This document shows, piece by piece, positions 35,476-43,811 of a stretch of DNA of 64,000 nucleotides (position 1 is its first letter; every line of letters starts with the position of its first letter). Below the pieces are notes generated by a model. That model saw nothing but the letters and a program-made list of their open reading frames with translations, did no database searches and was not told the DNA's origin. Location: NCBI RefSeq assembly GCF_014054725.1, contig NZ_CP059563.1, positions 186,001 through 250,000 of the forward strand, in the 5' to 3' direction. The stretch is from Conchiformibius steedae. GTDB lineage: Bacteria; Pseudomonadota; Gammaproteobacteria; Burkholderiales; Neisseriaceae. Made by a program: the position numbers and the translations under genes.

Positions 35476-36195
35476 TTAATCCATCACACAACGAATTAAA
35501 CCCAATTCTTTTTGCGTAAATCCTGCTTCAAATAAGGCTTGAGCCAATCTATCAGAAAAAAATAAAGATTCATGTAAATATCTTTCACTCCACACATCCA
35601 CAGCTAATTCTCCATCTGCACAAGACAAAATAATATCATCGTCTTTTGTAGCCCAAATGAATCTTAAGGGCTTATGTGGCGTATAATCACTGGCTTTAAT
35701 GCCTTTGCTTTTATCGGAATCTAAAAACTCACGAGTTTCTGCAATATTCAGAAAATAATAAGGAATATCGGAAAGCTGCTCTTTGGTTTCTATATCGTAA
35801 ATATAGACTTGGCTAAAATGGGTGTTGCCTAAATTAAATTGAGAAATAATATTGTAAAATTGCTTATTGATGACCAAATAGCCATCAGTTATTTTAAATA
35901 AGGTTTCATTTTCCTTTGGCATATTACTGTAATCTATATCAAGTTCAGGCTTTTTAAATAATTTTACTGGTAAATTTTTTATAAACACCCTTTCATGCCA
36001 AGATTTCATAAATTGATAAATAGATTTATGTAACTCGTTCAACTTCTTTTGTTCCACATCACTTAATTGATTAAGCCTTTCCTTTTTCTCAAGAAAAAAG
36101 TTTTCAGACCCATCATAATCATCTGTTTGTATCCATATCCCATAAGTATCAATAGAACAACTGGTGTAATCACACAACCAAGCATAATTAGACAT
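35476..36195 (-). CDS. Imm11-like protein, possible orphan immunity factor
   Basis: 239 residues, soluble, acidic and markedly AT-rich at the DNA level. The C-terminal quarter (ADGELAVDVWSERYLHESLF, FSDRLAQALFEAGFTQKEL) has the general look of the Imm11/DUF1629 family, where a late 'FS..L..AL..AG' helix is typical. Those proteins neutralise polymorphic or contact-dependent toxins. No toxin or secretion gene is next to it, so it could be an orphan, or the resemblance could be superficial. No ribosome binding site is strong; GGAGAGGGCT precedes the ATG. Confidence 0.5.
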   Translation of the reverse strand: MSNYAWLCDYTSCSIDTYGIWIQTDDYDGSENFFLEKKERLNQLSDVEQKKLNELHKSIYQFMKSWHERVFIKNLPVKLFKKPELDIDYSNMPKENETLFKITDGYLVINKQFYNIISQFNLGNTHFSQVYIYDIETKEQLSDIPYYFLNIAETREFLDSDKSKGIKASDYTPHKPLRFIWATKDDDIILSCADGELAVDVWSERYLHESLFFSDRLAQALFEAGFTQKELGLIRCVMD

Positions 36196-36337
36196 AGCCC
36201 TCTCCTATAAAACTGAAAAATACATTTATACCATAATGGATTATAATCAAAACCACAAAGCAATAAGCGGTTTTCTTGAAAGCAGGATATCCAGACTATC
36301 CGCATAGTCACATGACAAGACAATTTCTGATTACACA

Positions 36338-36381
36338 ATAAAAACCCCATGGTGATTAGCATGAAAATCACCATGGGGTTT
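36338..36381 (-). terminator. Terminator of dtd
   Basis: A perfect 15-base stem, AAACCCCATGGTGAT (36342-36356) with ATCACCATGGGGTTT (36367-36381); on the minus strand TTTTTATTG follows. It lies about 19 bases after the dtd stop. Confidence 0.88.
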
Positions 36382-36399
36382 AGGTATCGCTATGATTTT

Positions 36400-36834
36400 T
36401 TATGTTTGCAACCAGAATGTTACGGGTCCGTCATTTTGCAGCGACACTTGCATGTCTGCGCCAAAACGTCCTGTTGCGGTGGGGACGGCTGCGGCAGCGG
36501 TTTGACAGAAATAATCATATAAATCTTGCGCCTGCTGCGGCGCGGCTGCGCTGGAAAAGCTGGGGCGCAAGCCTTTTGCTGTATCTGCCGCCAAAGTAAA
36601 CTGCGACACCACCAGCAAACTGCCGCCGCTTTGTAGCAGGTTCAGGTTCATTTTGCCGTTTTCATCGGTAAACACGCGGTAATGCAAAACTTTGTGTAAT
36701 AAACAGTCGGCATGGCTGCGCTCGTCTTGCGCTTCCACACCCAGCAACACCAGCAGTCCCGCACCGATGCTGCCCAAGGTTTCGCCACCACTTTCTACCC
36801 GTGCATGGCGCACGCGCTGAATCAGGGCAATCAT
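36400..36834 (-). CDS. dtd: D-aminoacyl-tRNA deacylase
   Basis: 144 residues, the usual length. Family motifs are [20 protein letters not shown] at the start, [21 protein letters not shown] (the SQFTL active-site loop) and a late [20 protein letters not shown] (the GP motif that admits D- but not L-amino acids). It recycles D-aminoacyl-tRNAs and Gly-tRNAAla. Its ATG follows directly on the TAA of the upstream yccF gene with no gap, so the two are cotranscribed. Confidence 0.96.
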   Translation of the reverse strand: MIALIQRVRHARVESGGETLGSIGAGLLVLLGVEAQDERSHADCLLHKVLHYRVFTDENGKMNLNLLQSGGSLLVVSQFTLAADTAKGLRPSFSSAAAPQQAQDLYDYFCQTAAAAVPTATGRFGADMQVSLQNDGPVTFWLQT

Positions 36835-37233
36835 TTAGCGTACCGGAATAATGGTTTTACCAATGGGCGCAATCGCCAGCATCGCCAGTTTCCAGTATTG
36901 CAAACCAAACGGTATGCCGATAATGCTGACAAAACACGCCAAAGCGGCGGTTAAATGGGCAATCGCCAGCCATACACCTGCCACGGCAAACCAAATAATA
37001 TTACCCAGCAAGCCTAAAGTGCCTGTGCCGATGTCTTCCTGACCCGTAACCAAATTGCGTGATACGGCGTCGCGCCCGAACGGCCACAGCGAAAATTTGC
37101 CAATCACAAAACACGCCCGCGCCCACGGCAAGCCGATAATGCTCACTGCCATCAGTGCGCCCGCCAACCACCACATCAGTGCCGACACCAAACCGCCGAA
37201 CACCAGCCACAAGATATTTAATACAGTACGCAT
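36835..37233 (-). CDS. yccF: YccF-domain inner-membrane protein
   Basis: 132 residues with two copies of the YccF half (NILWLVFGGLVSALMWWLAG and NIIWFAVAGVWLAIAHLTAA), each with a helix followed by the signature IGLPWARACFVIGKFSLWPFG or IGIPFGLQYWKLAMLAIAPIG. The function is unknown. The ATG at 37233 is preceded by GGAAGGAAAACCCC. The 320 bases from here to lpxB hold no gene; TGCCGTCTGA at 37405-37414 (minus) is one base short of the classical Neisseria uptake word. Confidence 0.88.
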   Translation of the reverse strand: MRTVLNILWLVFGGLVSALMWWLAGALMAVSIIGLPWARACFVIGKFSLWPFGRDAVSRNLVTGQEDIGTGTLGLLGNIIWFAVAGVWLAIAHLTAALACFVSIIGIPFGLQYWKLAMLAIAPIGKTIIPVR

Positions 37234-37556
37234 GGGGTTTTCCTTCCTTTCCAAGTTATCACAGCCTACTGCCTTGGGCAGTGGCTTTGTGAATCAATAT
37301 GCCGCCGCTTTGCGGTCAAAACAAGCCCGCGGGGTGTAAAGAATCGTCAAAACCCGTGCGCGGGCGTAAAAAAACTCGGGGCGAAATCGCATTTTTACGT
37401 TTATCAGACGGCAAAATTTTTGTACAATTCCGTTTTTTATCCAAAAAATCACACAGGCTGCGGCGCAAACGGTTTCACACGCGGCAGTCTCGCTGTGGCG
37501 GTAGCAATGTTGCGTATTTGCCGCACCGCCGCACGATATTTGAGAATCAGACCGAT

Positions 37557-39707
37557 ATGCATTCTACCAACAACAAAGACCTTACCATCGCCATCTGCGC
37601 CGGGGAAGCCTCTGGCGACCTGCTGGGCGCACACTTGATTGAAGCCTTACGCAAACGCTATCCGCGCAGCCGTTTTTACGGCATAGGCGGTCCGCGTATG
37701 CAGGCGGCGGGACTGTACAGCCTGCACGAACAAGACCCGCTGTCGGTGCGCGGTTATTTTGAAATTGTGGGCAATCTGTACCAAATCTGGAAAATCCGTC
37801 ACGACCTGATTAAAAATCTAAAAAAAATCTGCCCGCATGTGTTTATCGGCATTGATTCGCCTGATTTTAACCTGCCTGTTGCCGCCAAACTCAAAGCCGT
37901 AGGCATTCCCACCATACACTACGTTAGCCCTTCGGTGTGGGCGTGGAAAGCCAAACGCATCAATAAAATCGTGAAACAGGTGGACCGCATTTTGTGTCTG
38001 TTTCCGATGGAACCGCCGCTGTATGAAGCAGCAGGCGGCAAAGCCGAATTTGTCGGACACCCATTGGCGCAAATGCTGCCGATGGAAAACAGCAAAGTCT
38101 TAACCCGCGAACGCCTGAAATTAGACGTTACTGCGCCCGTATTCGCCATTATGCCGGGCAGCCGTGTCAGCGAAATCCAATATATGGCACCCGTGTTTTT
38201 ACGCGCCGCCGCACTGATTTACCGCGAACTGCCCCAATCGGTGTTTTTGCTGCCCTACCCCAGCGCACCTGTTCGCGAAGCGTTGAACAAATTTTTAGAG
38301 CAAGACGAATTCCGCCACCTACCCATCCGCATGCAGGCCGCCAAAACCGAATTGGCGTGTACCGCTGCCGATGTGGTGCTGGTTGCCAGCGGTACCGCCA
38401 CGCTGGAAGTGGCATTGTGCAAACGCCCGATGGTTATCAGCTACAAAATTTCCCCGCTGACCTATATGCTGGTGCGCCATAAAATCACCATTCCCCACGT
38501 TGGCTTGCCCAATATTCTGCTGGGGCGCGAAGTGGTGCCCGAACTGATTCAAAAAGAAGCCACCCCCGAAAAACTCGCCGCTGCCGTACTGGATTGGTAT
38601 TACCACCCTGTCCGCGCCGCCGAATTGGAACAAGTGTTTGCCAAGCTGCACCGCGCCCTACAGCGCAACACCGACGAACTGACCGCCTATGCCGTATTAA
38701 GCGAAGCAGGCGTTGCCCTGCCCCCGCCTGTGGTTGAACCTGCCGAACCGCTGGTTTTAGAACCCGAACCCGCAGCCCCTGTAGCCGAAGCCGCACCGCA
38801 AAGCGCACCTGCCACCCAACCCACAGCAGCACAACCTGCGGCAAGCGCACCCACTACACCTGCGCCAACCGAAGCTGCGCCTGTTACCCCAGCACCCGTG
38901 TCCCCTGCTGTGAGCGCAGCCGCCGAAACCACGCCTGTCCAAACCACAGAAGACACACCTGCTGCACCGAAAAAATCCCTGTTGGCACGCTTGTTTGGCA
39001 GCCGCAGCCACGATGACGAAACCGTAGCCAGTGCAGAACCTGAAGTGATTTTTGCTTCCGACAGCACTGCCGCAGAAAACCCATCTGCCGAAGCTGCCCC
39101 CGCACAAACCGCCGAGCCCGTCCGCCGCGTATTGGAAAGCGAAGACGTACAAGGCACACCCGACAACCAAATCGTGCTGCCGCAGTCTAATATTTTGGGC
39201 GGGCGCAAAACCCATAACATCTTTACCAAATACCAGCAGCAGGTCCAATCTGCCGAAACTGCCACGGTGGAAGCAGAAAGCCACAGCACAGCTGCTATAG
39301 CCGCAACCGTGCAGGAAGAAGCCCCTGTTGCCTCCCCAGAAGCAGCTGACACAGCACCTGAAACCCCGGCTGCACCCGCCCACAATATCGGGCTGCTGCA
39401 CCACCTCAGCCGCATCAGCATGTCTGCCTATGTGCCAAACGGCATCAGCGACCAACTTGCCCGCCAGCAGGCAGAAGAAGAAGCCCGTGCAGCCGAAGAG
39501 GCACGCCGTGCCGAAGAAGAAGCCCGCGCCCTTGCCGAAGCACAGGCACGCGCCGAAGCCGAAGCGGCTGCCGCCGCAGCCGAAGCCCAAGCCCGTGCTG
39601 AAGCCGAAGCAGCAGCCGAACACAAAAAACACAGCGTTTCCGAATACAGTTCCAACCCCAAACGCTATTTGGGTACGGGTGGCAAGAAAGGCGGAATGTT
39701 TTACTAA
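37557..39707 (+). CDS. lpxB: Lipid-A-disaccharide synthase LpxB with a 330-residue C-terminal extension
   Basis: 716 residues, against about 380-390 normally. Residues 1-385 are a full LpxB (GT19): ICAGEASGDLLGAHLIEALR, GIDSPDFNLPVAAKLKAVG, YVSPSVWAWKAKRI, IMPGSRVSEI and LVASGTATLEVALCKRPMV. It joins UDP-diacylglucosamine and lipid X at the inner membrane. From residue 386 the frame stays open without a stop: a Pro/Ala/Glu-rich stretch, the basic patch KKSLLARLFGSRS at about 473-486, then GGRKTHNIFTKYQQQ, and an Ala/Glu/Arg coiled-coil near 630-690 ending GTGGKKGGMFY. The tail resembles the disordered arms of scaffold proteins; no domain is recognised. The start at 37557 opens with MHSTNNKDLTIAICAGE; an in-frame codon at 37299 has no support. 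Confidence 0.9.
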   Translation: MHSTNNKDLTIAICAGEASGDLLGAHLIEALRKRYPRSRFYGIGGPRMQAAGLYSLHEQDPLSVRGYFEIVGNLYQIWKIRHDLIKNLKKICPHVFIGIDSPDFNLPVAAKLKAVGIPTIHYVSPSVWAWKAKRINKIVKQVDRILCLFPMEPPLYEAAGGKAEFVGHPLAQMLPMENSKVLTRERLKLDVTAPVFAIMPGSRVSEIQYMAPVFLRAAALIYRELPQSVFLLPYPSAPVREALNKFLEQDEFRHLPIRMQAAKTELACTAADVVLVASGTATLEVALCKRPMVISYKISPLTYMLVRHKITIPHVGLPNILLGREVVPELIQKEATPEKLAAAVLDWYYHPVRAAELEQVFAKLHRALQRNTDELTAYAVLSEAGVALPPPVVEPAEPLVLEPEPAAPVAEAAPQSAPATQPTAAQPAASAPTTPAPTEAAPVTPAPVSPAVSAAAETTPVQTTEDTPAAPKKSLLARLFGSRSHDDETVASAEPEVIFASDSTAAENPSAEAAPAQTAEPVRRVLESEDVQGTPDNQIVLPQSNILGGRKTHNIFTKYQQQVQSAETATVEAESHSTAAIAATVQEEAPVASPEAADTAPETPAAPAHNIGLLHHLSRISMSAYVPNGISDQLARQQAEEEARAAEEARRAEEEARALAEAQARAEAEAAAAAAEAQARAEAEAAAEHKKHSVSEYSSNPKRYLGTGGKKGGMFY

Positions 39708-39712
39708 AAACC

Positions 39713-39739
39713 ACGGGGGCATCTGCCCCCGTTTTTTTA
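39713..39739 (+). terminator. Terminator of lpxB
   Basis: ACGGGGGC (39713-39720) pairs with GCCCCCGT (39725-39732), followed by seven T residues; it lies a few bases after the stop. Confidence 0.9.
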
Positions 39740-39743
39740 TTAT

Positions 39744-40205
39744 CTAGCGTTTCCCCTGCTGCAAAGCCTCTGCCAACGCCGTACAACAGCGTGTCAGCAC
39801 ATCCCGCGTCTCCACAAAATTACCCGTGTACCACGGGTCAGGCACATGGTCGTAGCCGCAATCGGGGCATAAATCGGTTATCTTAAAAATTTTGTCGTGC
39901 GTGCCAAAACGCGCCCGTACATCGCGCAGATTATTGTCGTCCATCACGATTAAATAATCGTATTCGGCAAAATCCGCATCGCGCAATTTGCGGCTGGTAA
40001 AGCCTTTGCTGTCAATCTGCAAACCGTCCAAAATATCCGCCGTGCCGCAATGCATAAATTCGCCGTCGTGCCAGCCCGAAGTGCCCGCGCTGGCGCACTG
40101 CACGGGCAAACCGCGCTGCGCGGCAATTTCGCGGAACAGGTATTCCGCCATCGGCGAACGGCAAATATTACCCAAGCACACAAATAAAACCTTTTTGTTT
40201 TCCAT
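39744..40205 (-). CDS. Low-molecular-weight protein tyrosine phosphatase
   Basis: 153 residues. The P-loop VLFVCLGNICRSPMAE holds the nucleophile Cys and the Arg of CX5R, and the late catalytic Asp is in DHVPDPWYTGNFVE (DPWY). It is cytoplasmic and dephosphorylates tyrosine or small substrates; such enzymes often regulate capsule or exopolysaccharide kinases, but no such genes are near. Start at 40205 (MENKKVLFVCLGN) has GGA just upstream; a further ATG at 40220 has weaker support. It converges on lpxB. Confidence 0.93.
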   Translation of the reverse strand: MENKKVLFVCLGNICRSPMAEYLFREIAAQRGLPVQCASAGTSGWHDGEFMHCGTADILDGLQIDSKGFTSRKLRDADFAEYDYLIVMDDNNLRDVRARFGTHDKIFKITDLCPDCGYDHVPDPWYTGNFVETRDVLTRCCTALAEALQQGKR

Positions 40206-40335
40206 CTTTTCCGATTTCATAGCATTTTCAAAAGAGCCACATTATACCCCTTGGCAGGCATCTGCTTAAAACACAAAAAACAGTGGTTTTACGTTACAAT
40301 CCCTGCTTTTGCGTTCCCCCATCAAAGGATAAACC

Positions 40336-41154
40336 ATGTCTTTGCAAAACATTATTGAAACGGCGTTTGAAAACCGCGCCGACATCACCCCCGCCACCGT
40401 CTCTGCCGAAGTCAAAGAAGCAGTATTAGAAACCCTGCGCCAACTGGATTCAGGCAGCTTGCGCGTTGCCGAGAAAAAAGACGGCGCGTGGGTGGTAAAC
40501 GAATGGGCGAAAAAAGCCGTTTTGCTGTCGTTCCGCATCGCTGATAACGAAGTGGCTGACGACGGTGTAAACAAATATTTTGACAAAGTGCCGACTAAAT
40601 TCGCCGAGTGGACACCCGAACAGTTTCAGGCAGCGGGCTTCCGTGCCGTACCGGGTGCGGTGGCGCGTCGCGGCAGCTTTGTCGGCAAAAACGTGGTGTT
40701 GATGCCCTCTTATGTCAACATCGGCGCGTTTGTGGACGAAGGCACAATGGTAGATACTTGGGCGACTGTCGGTTCGTGCGCCCAAATCGGTAAAAACGTG
40801 CATTTGAGCGGCGGCGTGGGCATCGGCGGTGTGTTAGAGCCTTTGCAAGCCTCGCCCACCATTATTGAAGACAACTGCTTTATCGGCGCACGTTCCGAAA
40901 TCGTGGAAGGCGTGATTGTGGAAGAAGGCAGCGTGATTTCCATGGGCGTGTATATCGGACAATCTACCAAAATTTACGACCGCGAAACAGGCGAAATCCA
41001 TTACGGTCGCGTACCTGCGGGTTCGGTGGTTGTTTCAGGCAGCCTGCCCAGCAAAGACGGCAGCCACAGCCTGTATTGCGCCGTGATTGTGAAAAAAGTG
41101 GATGCGCAAACCCGCGCCAAAACCAGCGTAAACGAATTATTGCGCGGCGTATAA
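40336..41154 (+). CDS. dapD: Tetrahydrodipicolinate N-succinyltransferase
   Basis: 272 residues of left-handed beta-helix trimer. Hexapeptide-repeat runs such as [38 protein letters not shown] and [19 protein letters not shown] are clear, as is the N-terminal helical part ([19 protein letters not shown]). It adds succinate to tetrahydrodipicolinate in the lysine and meso-diaminopimelate pathway, so it supplies peptidoglycan precursors. AAAGGATAAACC precedes the ATG. It is a single-gene transcript. Confidence 0.97.
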   Translation: MSLQNIIETAFENRADITPATVSAEVKEAVLETLRQLDSGSLRVAEKKDGAWVVNEWAKKAVLLSFRIADNEVADDGVNKYFDKVPTKFAEWTPEQFQAAGFRAVPGAVARRGSFVGKNVVLMPSYVNIGAFVDEGTMVDTWATVGSCAQIGKNVHLSGGVGIGGVLEPLQASPTIIEDNCFIGARSEIVEGVIVEEGSVISMGVYIGQSTKIYDRETGEIHYGRVPAGSVVVSGSLPSKDGSHSLYCAVIVKKVDAQTRAKTSVNELLRGV

Positions 41155-41176
41155 GTTTAAAATTTTAAAAATAAGA

Positions 41177-41206
41177 AAACCGAATTCCCAACAGAATTCG
41201 GTTTTT
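41177..41206 (+). terminator. Terminator of dapD
   Basis: AAACCGAATTC (41177-41187) pairs with GAATTCGGTTT (41194-41204), followed by T residues; the Correia-like element starts directly at its end. Confidence 0.85.
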
Positions 41207-41312
41207 ATAGTTGATAAAAATAAAAACGAGACAAGGCGACAACGCCCGCCGTGTACGATAAGTACATCAGGGCGTTGGCAACGCCGTATCGTTGCAATTT
41301 TAATCAACTATA
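41206..41312. repeat. Correia-like miniature element, full-length copy
   Basis: 107 bases with ends TATAGTTGAT (41206-41215) and ATCAACTATA (41303-41312). Its interior is almost identical to the copy at 19675. It lies between the dapD terminator and the stop of the pentapeptide gene, which is two bases past its right end. With the copies at 4384 and 19675 all three have the same end toward the 3' end of a minus-strand gene. Confidence 0.85.
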
Positions 41313-41314
41313 TT

Positions 41315-42670
41315 TTATACCCAATCGGCAGATTCTTTATTTTCCATGTCTTCAGGCGAACCGTCTGTTTTGTCGTCAAACACCGATACATCAGGCACAG
41401 GGAAAGCATCGCCCAATTCCTGCAACAGATTATCGCGGATGCGGGTAAAGGTTTCATGTACATATTCAGAAGCACGGTGCGGGTCGTCCCAGCCCGAAGC
41501 GGTATGCTGCGCTGCGTCCAGCAATCCTGCAAACACTTCAATCTGATGTTTCACCACCGCATAATAGCGCACTTCTGCCAATAATTTTCGCTGTTGATAA
41601 AACAGCACCGCCGACACCAACACCAGCACCACCGCAGGAATCACATAAAACACCACGCTCCACGGTCCCAATTTGTTAAACAGCAGATACACCACCGCAT
41701 CGGCAGTCATGCCCTGACTCCACGCCGACCACAACGGCGATAAAATAATCGCCACATCTGCTGCCAACACCAACGTACCTGCCAAACCGCTGAAAAAGGC
41801 AAAACGGCTGCCTGCCCTCATGCGCGTTTCCACATTGTCCAAGGAATCAATCAGGGCTTTTTGGGCGCGGCGGGTGCGCTGTTCCAAACGCTGCATCTGA
41901 CGTTGCAGTTCTGCGGCTTCTTCCTGCTTTTGTGCCAAACCTTCTTCGCGCTGTTTTTTGGCTTCGTTTAACAGCGAGATTTTGTCCTGAAGCTCGCGTA
42001 TTTCTTCCTGACGCTCGGCTTCGCTTGCGCCCGTTACACTGAACACGCTTTCGGCATCGCGCACACGGTCTTGCAAATCTTTAATTTGTTGGTCAAAACC
42101 GTCAATAATGCGCTTGATGTTTTCAGGGGTATCGCGAAACGGTACGCCAATCACATTGTCCATTAGCGCCGATTGAAAACGCACGGTTTGAATATCCGCA
42201 CCGCGCAAATCGGTGCGCCACAAATGTGCGCCCTGTAAATTGGCTTCGCGCAAATAGGCACTTTTTAAATTGGTGTCGCGCAGATACGCGCCTTGAAAAT
42301 TGGCTTCGCGCAAATACGCGCCTTGCAGATTGGTATCGCGCAAATACGCGCCCTGCAAATTGGTATCGCGCAAATACGCGCCGCGCAAATTGGCATCGCG
42401 CAAATCGGCACCGCGCAAATTGGCACGCTGCAAACCCGCACCTTGCAAATTGGCTTCGCGCAGATTGGCGCGGCGCATATCGGCGGCTTCCAGCACCGTG
42501 CCTTCCAAAACGGCTTTTTCCAAATTGGCGGCAACCAGATTCATGCCCGAAAGCACATGCCCCGACAAATCGGCACGTTTGCCGTCTTTGCCGCCACTAA
42601 TCAGCCACAGATAATGCTCTTGCAAAATCACGCGCAAGGCTTTGCTGCTTAAGGTGTTTTGCTGTGTCAT
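41315..42670 (-). CDS. Pentapeptide-repeat protein with coiled coil and membrane helices
   Basis: 451 residues. About residues 40-160 are pentapeptide repeats A(D/N)LXX (NLRGADLRDANLRGAYLRDT and so on), which fold as a square right-handed helix. Then comes a coiled coil (about 190-285: ERQEEIRELQDKISLLNEAK, GLAQKQEEAAELQRQMQRLE), two membrane helices (about 295-320 and 345-370) and a cytoplasmic C-terminal domain of about 75 residues. The combination suggests a membrane scaffold; no function is known. The start at 42670 has CGGAGC eleven bases upstream. At the DNA level the repeat zone is a 30-base pattern. Confidence 0.85.
   Translation of the reverse strand: MTQQNTLSSKALRVILQEHYLWLISGGKDGKRADLSGHVLSGMNLVAANLEKAVLEGTVLEAADMRRANLREANLQGAGLQRANLRGADLRDANLRGAYLRDTNLQGAYLRDTNLQGAYLREANFQGAYLRDTNLKSAYLREANLQGAHLWRTDLRGADIQTVRFQSALMDNVIGVPFRDTPENIKRIIDGFDQQIKDLQDRVRDAESVFSVTGASEAERQEEIRELQDKISLLNEAKKQREEGLAQKQEEAAELQRQMQRLEQRTRRAQKALIDSLDNVETRMRAGSRFAFFSGLAGTLVLAADVAIILSPLWSAWSQGMTADAVVYLLFNKLGPWSVVFYVIPAVVLVLVSAVLFYQQRKLLAEVRYYAVVKHQIEVFAGLLDAAQHTASGWDDPHRASEYVHETFTRIRDNLLQELGDAFPVPDVSVFDDKTDGSPEDMENKESADWV
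42200..42480. repeat. 30-bp periodic array in the pentapeptide gene
   Basis: The words CGCGCAAATACGCGCC and TTGGTATCGCGC (with variants) recur about every 30 bases, equal to two pentapeptides. Several units in the middle are almost identical, so slippage could change their number in steps of ten residues without breaking the frame. Confidence 0.8.
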
Positions 42671-42819
42671 AAGATTTTGCTCCGATATTTTGCCGCACGG
42701 CACACGGTATCACGCCCTGCCTGCGTGTCGTCCCAAACGGGACAGCCCCTTCCAAACTGCCGCATCATGCGATTTGGCAGTCAAACCATTTATTTTTATG
42801 TGTTTATTTCAAACCATGC

Positions 42820-43632
42820 CTAACGTCGCCGCTTCAGCAGCAGCCATTTTACCCGAATCCGCACATCATAGCCCACCGAACCCGCACCAAACACAAACAG
42901 CAGCGCCGCCATCGGCAGGGTAAAATGATAACCGATTTGACGGTAGCCCCACGCCCCCACTACGCCACCAGCAAAAAACGCCGCCATCAAACCAGTAAAC
43001 AATTTAATTTTTGGACGGCTCACCCGCACATCAGGCAAACGCGGATGATTTTTACGGCGGTAATACAGCACTTTAGATAGCTCAATGCCCAAATCCGTTG
43101 CCGTGCCCGTCATGTGGGTAGAACGGATTGCCCCACCCGACAACACCGTCATCACCGTATTGTGCATACCCATAATAAAGCATAAAAACAACAAGGTAAG
43201 CTGTACTGCCGCTGCATCCACCCGTTCCAGCATCGTCCCCAACAAACCGAACAGCAGCAAATACACCGCTTCCAGCCACATCGACAAACCGTAACTGCTG
43301 CGGAAACGCTGCCGTTTTGCCCACAGCACCGTCCAATTGGCGTGCGCCGCGCCCAAAACAAACGACATCACCCCCGCCAATGCCGTCCACGCCATCAGCC
43401 ATTCGCCTTCAAATACCCCGTCTGCCGCGTGCGACAGCGCACCCGTAACGTGCGAGGTATAAGCCGCCACCGCAAAAAAACCGCCCGCATTGATGCCACC
43501 TGCCAAAAACGCCATCACATAACCGAGCATACGGAAACGCACATCGGAAATATGCTGATGATGCAAATAAGGTTTATCTGCCTGCCAAAACGGATGGCGG
43601 GCATGGCGTGGTTTGTCGGCGCGCGCGGACAT
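42820..43632 (-). CDS. YoaK family (DUF1275) membrane protein
   Basis: About 270 residues with six to seven membrane helices: LGYVMAFLAGGINAGGFFAV, AGVMSFVLGAAHANWTVLW, LYLLLFGLLGTMLE-like, and LLFLCFIMGMHNTVMTVLSG. The signature SHVTGALSHAADG and IRSTHMTGTATDLGIELSK are typical of DUF1275. Function unknown. Start uncertain: I chose the ATG at 43632, with AGG eight bases upstream; another in-frame ATG at 43671 gives a 283-residue protein. Confidence 0.85.
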   Translation of the reverse strand: MSARADKPRHARHPFWQADKPYLHHQHISDVRFRMLGYVMAFLAGGINAGGFFAVAAYTSHVTGALSHAADGVFEGEWLMAWTALAGVMSFVLGAAHANWTVLWAKRQRFRSSYGLSMWLEAVYLLLFGLLGTMLERVDAAAVQLTLLFLCFIMGMHNTVMTVLSGGAIRSTHMTGTATDLGIELSKVLYYRRKNHPRLPDVRVSRPKIKLFTGLMAAFFAGGVVGAWGYRQIGYHFTLPMAALLFVFGAGSVGYDVRIRVKWLLLKRRR

Positions 43633-43811
43633 ATCAGACCTAATCCGCAGGGTTGATGATAAACTGTCCATGATACAGCAATTTGCCCGCTTTGCGGCAG
43701 CTTATGCACCAAAGTACGGCATGGATTGGTTAAAAAACAACACTGCGCCCACCAAAGCAAAGCCACACATCATTGAAACACAGATGTGTGGCTCGCAGGC
43801 ACAGCGTTTTT

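Noticed and set aside
35476..36195. Contact-dependent toxin locus
   Set aside because: No CdiA, Rhs or toxin fragment is near; only a weak immunity-like gene is present.
42200..42480. CRISPR array
   Set aside because: The 30-base period is from pentapeptide coding repeats without unique spacers; no cas gene in the window.
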